A stretch of 64,000 bases of DNA, taken from NCBI GenBank assembly GCA_013397455.1, contig VYZB01000096.1:1541747-1605746 (forward strand). Reading direction: 5' to 3'. Shown one piece after another: positions 1 to 64,000 of this stretch; the stretch's first letter is position 1; every line of letters begins with the position of its first letter. The translations under genes were made by a program, and so were the position numbers. Source of the DNA: Crotophaga sulcirostris. Taxonomy: Eukaryota; Chordata; Aves; Cuculiformes; Crotophagidae. The notes under the pieces are model-generated. The model did no database searches and was not told the DNA's origin. It saw only the letters and a program-made list of their open reading frames with translations.

Positions 1-1761
1 GATTATCCTGGCTGCTGTTTCAAAATTCCCCTAACAAGGGATTGTCCTACTAAGTATTTGACAAAGTTTAAGAACACACACAAATTAACATAATTAACAA
101 TAGAAAGGAGTCCAAGTATTAGGGGACAACTTCAAGTCACACCTGCCATTTCACAGATGCACAGCAAACACCTGCTTATATGGTGCCTAAAGATTAATAT
201 ACAAAGGAAAAACACTGCAAAGGAAATGTACCACAAGGATTAACAAAACAGCAGTTGGCTGTCTTTGCAACTCCACAAAAATCCATGAACCTCCGTTAGC
301 TTTGTTTTATACAAATTAATTACATCATGTACACAATACTGAAATACAGAAGAGCACTTGTGGAACTGTAAAACAGTTTACAAGCAGAATAAGCACACCT
401 ATGAAATACAACATTATGCACAACTTTGCAAGATTTCAGATTACTCAGCTGTACCAACGATGTCCTATTTGGATCACACTGCACATCCCTTAGCTCCTGC
501 CTGCCTGCTGGTGCAGCAGCCGTCCTGGTCCCGTCTCCACAGCCCCTCACCTGTGCTCACTCACCACAAGCATATATGTTAAGAGTTGTGGAGGTGTTGC
601 TGCATGGGGAGGGACTCTGACCTGTAGCACCACATCCTGAAAGCATGGCAGCATTTCCCAGAGGTGCAGGACACTCCACAACAGGGAGAGAAGACCCACT
701 GGAAGCTGCACATCAGAATGGGCATTGCCACAGGGTGGCCTGTGGCTTCCCAACAGTGCTCTCACTCCGCTAATGGCAATTAATGCTGCAGAAGTAGCAG
801 CACACAACTTTAGTACACTGTTGGACAGACCCAGACCTTAGAGGCTTACTAGCACAGCTTTGCATTCAAAAAGTTTGCTCTGTCCAATGGAGTAATTTTG
901 ATCTGTACAAAAAAAAAAACCCTACTAAAAAAAAAAAGCTTGTCCCTATTTTCCTTTGGAAAGACATAAGTGAGAACAATTTGCAGGTTCATGCTGCATT
1001 TAGTAATTGTGAAAATAATAAGTGCACTGAAAATATGTAGTTACACTGGAGTCAATTGCAACTTCTTGGGCAAAGTACTCCTCCATGGCAAGGCAAAGTA
1101 AGATACAAAGTATGTCCCAAAACCTTCATCTACTACAGCACCCAAAATACAGTCATAACAATTTGAGTTGTAATGCTTCTTCTCTCCCTTTCCCAAAAGA
1201 TACTACTTATTTCAGGAATGCCTACCTGCCTTTTAAAAATACTTTACAAATATTTGTTATTTTTATATGAAGAATACCATTTTATAAAATAAAGTGAAAT
1301 CTGCTTTTTTTCCTACTTAAAACTGTTTACTGTATGAAGATCAATTCGTGAATAATCTCAGTTATGTCCAAAACAACTATTTTCTTAGCAAGAAGAGCCT
1401 CCTTGCAGAGAAACCTTACCAACAGAGATCGTGTGAGTAACTTATTTTCCAATAGGTTCGCATGAATATAGTATTCAAACATGCACATTTGCGTTAGCTG
1501 TTGTTGTCACAGGATAATGAGTACACTGGATAATGAGTTCCACCATTATGGAAAGAAGTCCTAAAACACCTGAGAGGAATCAATTGCTTCTTGCTATACT
1601 AAATGCTATATTTCTACAATAGTAATTTGTGGTCATATTTAATGACAAAAAATACCTTTGTATTAAGAAAGCCATGGACAAAGGGGAGGAAAGTCTCGCA
1701 GGTTTGTTTCAAGCAAGACATGAAGTTATCTTAAAGACAACTCCACATAAAATCCTTAAAT

Positions 1762-1818
1762 GATATATAAATAGCCCTATATATATTATATATTCATATA
1801 TGTTATACATATATATAA
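1762..1818. repeat. TA-rich microsatellite
   Basis: ATATATAAATAG, TATATATATTATATATTCAT and ATACATATATATA form an imperfect TA repeat. Confidence 0.85.
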
Positions 1819-3466
1819 GCCTTCCATGCTTCTCAGTTCAGAAAAATTGCTCAATGATAAGATGCTCAAATAGCTGCAACTGAAAACCACAAAAGCCATT
1901 TCCAATTCGGAAAGGATCCATTGATGCTCCTGATGACACTAGGGAAATCCTGCCTGGCAATTACACTGCAGTGGAGGTCAGATTCCAGTTGTAAAGCCTG
2001 TTAGTGTCCTCCCTGCTCAGACCACATGGGAACTTCCAGCCCTGTGAGTTCAAGACAGTTGCCAAAGCTTTTGGCACAGCCAATTCACCCACACATTTCA
2101 ATTGTGTGTAGACATTCAGACCACAAGATAAGCAAATGCCACACGCACTGAAATCCAATTAATCCAGACTTGCAGAATTTTCTATTCGATTTGGCAGACC
2201 TATTATTAAAGAGGCAAACTGAAGGGTTAGTATAAAAAGGTCAAATCATATGGAACTTGAAAAAAGAAAGGGAATCAAAGTTACTAAGCTAGGTAACTGT
2301 AGTTTGCCCTAGAGAGGAAGCCAGAGAAATGCAAGTGTTAATGAAGTAAAGGTTACAGACACAGAAAAGGCTCAGGATGGCATTTCACAGACAGAGACAT
2401 GATCCACAGGATGTAAGGACACTCTAAAAAGGGAGTTAAAGGAGAAGAGCAGTAAGCTTCCTCCGAGGAGGTTACTATTAATCTACTGAGCAATCTTTCA
2501 CCTGGTGTTAAGGATGATGACCAGACATGCTGAATTAGGTTCCCTGTGATAAGCAGAACCACAAGGGAGACCGCTGGTGATGACTAGGGCACCTCTCCCA
2601 CCTGCAACCCAGCTACTGAAGAAAGGTTCATGCTCTGCTCTCTACCAACTTCTCTTCGGGTGCACACATGGAAGTAAGCTTTCCAAAAACGTCAAGTTTC
2701 TACAGAACTGTGCAAATTATACAAATATAAACGCAGGTTAAGAAATAATGAAAGTTTCCTTTCCCCTGCCTCTTGAAGGACTGCTGCTGTATAAGAAGGG
2801 GTCTGCCTTTGATTCACAGATTTGCCAGTTTACAGCTTTTTCACTGTGTGTTATCTAGTGATGAAATGACTAATTTGCAGGACAGAAAAGTCACTTCCAA
2901 ACTGAACAGATGGGAAAGGCCACTGATGACGTGTTGGATACAGTTAGCTAAGGAAGAGAAACCAATGCTGAGAATTAGCCATGGACATTAGCACTAAGGT
3001 GTCAGTTTTCCCTAGATTCAGCATAGGAACTAGTCTAGTAGTTGGTGACAACCTTTTATTAGTAGCTACCTTTATCTCCTATTTCAGCAGTTATGAACAG
3101 CTAAGGACTTAGACTATTTAAAAAATGTAAACATTACAGAATTGTCCTTGAACTAGTTTCTCTACCACATCTTAGAAGTGAACTAACAGAAGGGCTTAAG
3201 TCAAAGGGAAATGAGGTGTATGATTTTAATAAACATTTTTCTTATTAAAATCTTGATATAGTTTAAATATACCGTACAGAGGAAAAAAGCTATTTATAAA
3301 GCTACATACACATTTCAAGTCAATGACGACAGCATAAATCATTCTAGATTCCCTCTCCACTTATCAGAATGCCTGGTGTGTGTATATATGGTGAGCTACT
3401 GTGAGTTATCTGCATAATTTCTGTCTAGCTATACATGACAGGACTTAAAAATGTTTAAGCTATATA

Positions 3467-3582
3467 CAGAAATATATATACATATAACATATATTTATAT
3501 GTTATACATACACATACACTTATATACATATACACACAATACATATATATACACACAGTACTTTACATTTATATATATATCG
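3467..3582. repeat. TA/CA-rich microsatellite
   Basis: Imperfect TATA, CATA and CACA units over about 115 bp; a 106-codon open frame across it is an artefact of the repeat. Confidence 0.85.
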
Positions 3583-3672
3583 CCTTTCATCCAAGGGCCT
3601 TGGATATTTTTTAATACATCAAATCTCACAAAGGTTTGTGAGGTCAGGAGCTTTATTTTACAGACTGTAGGT
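3581..3672. mobile_element. Possible ancient CR1/L3-like retroposon tail
   Basis: The plus strand reads CGCCTTTCATCCAAGGGCCT, then AAATCTCACAAAGGTTTGTG, AGGTCAGGAGCTTTATTTTA and CAGACTG. This resembles the old amniote tail gcgccttcatccaagg - ctcacaa - tgtgaggt - attttacagatg (recall). It follows directly on a microsatellite. Confidence 0.45.
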
Positions 3673-4957
3673 TTGATGCCTATTCTAAACAGTTTCTTTT
3701 GTTGCTTTCTACTACCTTTACACGTTTCAGTTAGAGGCGTTTTTGGTAATGGAAATAATTACACCAGTTAGAAATCTAGGCATAAGGTAGATGTTGCCTG
3801 GTACCTTTTAACTATCCTCCTCAGCATATGAGAACAGCCATACCAGTATAACTTTTCCCCTACACTAATATACCTATATCTAGACTTGTGTAGCTGTACT
3901 GCTTTTTATTTTTAGTCGATACTAGCACAGTAAAATCTGATACGGTTTTGAACTTAACATACACTGGGGGTCACAACAGGAAATCCAGAACAGACTCCAA
4001 TCCTTGTACATTGAAACTATCCTTTTCTAGGGCAATTGATTTAGGAAATATTAGTACATGCAGAAACAATTCTACATCTGTTCACTTGATTTATCTGCAG
4101 TTTAACTACACAAGCCTGAAAATGTCAGCCTTATTTAGAAAACAGTATTTTCAGCTTCAATTTGGCAACTGGTGACCAGGATTTCTGATCTCAACTGTCC
4201 TCCATACCTCTATCAACTAAGTAAACAATGAAAATAGTTTTTTTGAAAAACACAGCTGTAGGTTAACTTCTGGTCATCTCAACTAGCCAACAGAAAGGAA
4301 AATCCAGTGGAGCTCTGACAAAGGTGAATTCCACTTGGATTCTGATGGAATATTAGTTTAGCTCTTCCCAACAAAAGGAAGGAAAAAAATAAATTACTAA
4401 CATGGACTCATGGGGTTGGAGAAGCAAGAAAGAGGGAGAACATCACCACCACAAAAGCTCTTTAAACTTCCAGTCTGCTAAGCTTTCAGAAATTTGTTTT
4501 GACACAGAAAAGTAGCTCCTTCCTTTATCAATCACTTCCTAACTTTCAAAAAAAATAAATCTCTCCAGCATTAGGGAAAACAAGTCCTAGGTAATGATCA
4601 AAGACTGCCCTCCCCAAAAGCAACCAACCACTTCAGAAGTGAACATACAGCAGAACCCACTACAACACAGTTGGAGAATTTTATTCTAACCTCATTACCT
4701 TGAGATTTTTCAGAACGAGCCACTTTCCCTTCAAAGCAATTCTGTGAAAAGAAGGGGTTGCCTGGCCTGTTTCACTCAGGATTCTCTGCTAACTGTAAAA
4801 TGTGGGCTGAATGTCTTCTGCAGGTCAATTTTTCAGTTACAAAATTCAGATTTTTAATGAACTATGTTTAGTGTATGCTGTTAGCTAAAGTACAAATGGC
4901 TAAATAAATAAAAACTATTGTTTCTTCAGTATGACTTGGTATTTTGTCTGTAATTTC

Positions 4958-4963
4958 TTTATT
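4958..4963 (-). terminator. Candidate poly(A) signal AATAAA, distal
   Basis: Minus-strand AATAAA 915 nt after the stop. It would give a longer 3' UTR. Other AATAAA copies further down (for example 3905-3910 and 3652-3657) are also possible. Confidence 0.4.
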
Positions 4964-5495
4964 AAAAAACTGTAACAAGATACTTAAAAAAAGGCTAGAT
5001 ACAAAAGAAGTTAAGCTGGTCACGAACATTAAAGTTTTCCAAAATGTATCTTCAATAATCATGATCTTATAAACATTTTACAGTTACCAGAAAGTGCCCA
5101 GGCTGAGTTTACACAGTTAGATAATGTAGTACAAGTGTCAGGTTAGAACTGGTAGTGGAACAAATCTCCTGTCTGTTCACTGAAACAGGGATACAAAAAT
5201 GTTGATTGTGAACTATGAAATACTGTGCATTGGCCTCATCATATGTACAAAAAAAAACCCCACTAGAGGTACAGATTACATGCAAAATATTAGTGATGGT
5301 ATCTGATGTGCCAGAGTTCAATGCAATCAGAACAAAAATTGCAGTGAAAGTGGTTTAAGTGAACGATCCCGACTCTGGGATCTGAGCTGTCAGGAACTTT
5401 TTACAAGTTCAATATACATGATACACAACTGCAGCCAACCACAAATTAAACACCATAAAAAAAAGTTAAAATAAACCACAGAACATACTTAATTT

Positions 5496-5501
5496 TTTAT
5501 T
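5496..5501 (-). terminator. Candidate poly(A) signal AATAAA, proximal
   Basis: Minus-strand AATAAA 377 nt after the stop. The plus strand just to its left is AC-rich (GATACACAACTGCAGCCAAC), which means GT-rich on the transcript, as expected for a downstream element. Confidence 0.45.
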
Positions 5502-5877
5502 TCGAAATTCCCTACTCCCTCTATACAAGAACCTTTGCTGAAACACTTTCCACAAAGGCAGCAGTGAATTTTCAGAACATGTTACATATTTTCCCTCAGC
5601 AAAAAGATAAATCACAGTGTAAATTATATTGTTCTGCTGTCATCTTTGGCTGGGGTTCGGCAAAGGAGTTATTGGCTGGCAAACTGTTGCAATCAGATAT
5701 TGCCAGTGCTCCTTAGGCCTTTACGTTACAAATTTAGGACAGGAATGTTTGCATTTAAATCTTTAAAGTACCACCAGGGGTATGACAGCATTAACTTTCA
5801 TAAACTTTTATAGACAAATGGAAAAATCTACAAAACTTAGCTAGTAATATTACACAGCAATACACACTTTTTATACT

Positions 5878-63981
<58,104 letters not shown>

Positions 63982-64000
63982 CTGTAAAAGCAAAGTATAA

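Larger units (their letters stand above)
1..5877 (-). other. UBR5 3' UTR and downstream flank (boundary unresolved)
   Basis: No coding exon was recognised here. The last exon continues past the stop as 3' UTR; candidate AATAAA signals lie at 5496-5501 and 4958-4963. The region contains TA microsatellites (1762-1818 and 3467-3582) and a possible fossil retroposon tail (3581-3672). The slightly GC-richer part at 480-800 shows no supported gene. In human the next gene downstream on this strand is RRM2B (recall); I cannot see its exons here. Confidence 0.6.

Noticed and set aside
2505..2600. TGATGA/CTGA motifs suggesting a C/D snoRNA
   Set aside because: Spacing of the boxes is wrong and no terminal stem is visible.
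3451..3771. 106-codon plus-strand open frame
   Set aside because: It is made largely of TA/CA microsatellite translated as Tyr/Ile/Thr/His repeats.

Overview
The window is 64 kb of vertebrate, most likely avian, genomic DNA filled by one large multi-exon gene read on the minus strand. The gene is UBR5 (EDD1, the orthologue of Drosophila hyperplastic discs), which encodes a giant HECT-type E3 ubiquitin ligase. I traced 53 consecutive coding exons, called W1 to W53 here, from the UBA domain at the right edge to the stop codon at 5878-5880. Their summed length is 7,821 nt. Every junction keeps frame and gives 2,606 residues plus a stop, which leaves roughly 190 residues (about six exons by the human gene model) upstream of position 64000. 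The bird assignment rests on a 3'-terminal CR1 retroposon fragment at 21834-22190, a second CR1 tail at 54046-54115, compact introns and low repeat content. The species cannot be named from this sequence.

Layout from right to left (5' to 3' of the gene): W1 holds the second part of the UBA ubiquitin-binding domain. W2-W14 encode a region thought to form the N-terminal beta-propeller, broken by basic and Ser/Pro-rich linkers. W15-W20 carry two ankyrin-like segments around low-complexity linkers. W21-W23 encode the Cys/His-rich UBR box that reads N-degrons. W24-W28 are helical. W29-W32 are a very acidic, serine-rich linker. W33-W41 are mostly helical scaffold with short acidic or Ser-rich stretches. 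W42-W53 encode the HECT ligase, whose N-lobe is interrupted by an Arg/Glu-rich linker and the MLLE (PABC) domain. The catalytic cysteine codon is at 5974-5976. Positions 1-5877 hold the 3' UTR and downstream flank, with no other gene that I can support.

The protein joins substrate recognition (UBR box, MLLE, UBA) to ubiquitin transfer (HECT), so all exons serve one product. The most useful points for follow-up are three GC-AG introns that all have the donor CAG|GCAAGT, a tandem 3' splice site that adds or removes six residues (VLLLPL), the split HECT N-lobe, ankyrin-like segments that are easy to overlook, and several fossil repeats. I see no rRNA, tRNA, CRISPR, prokaryotic or viral feature, and no convincing new biological system. 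The window is essentially a well-preserved housekeeping ligase gene.
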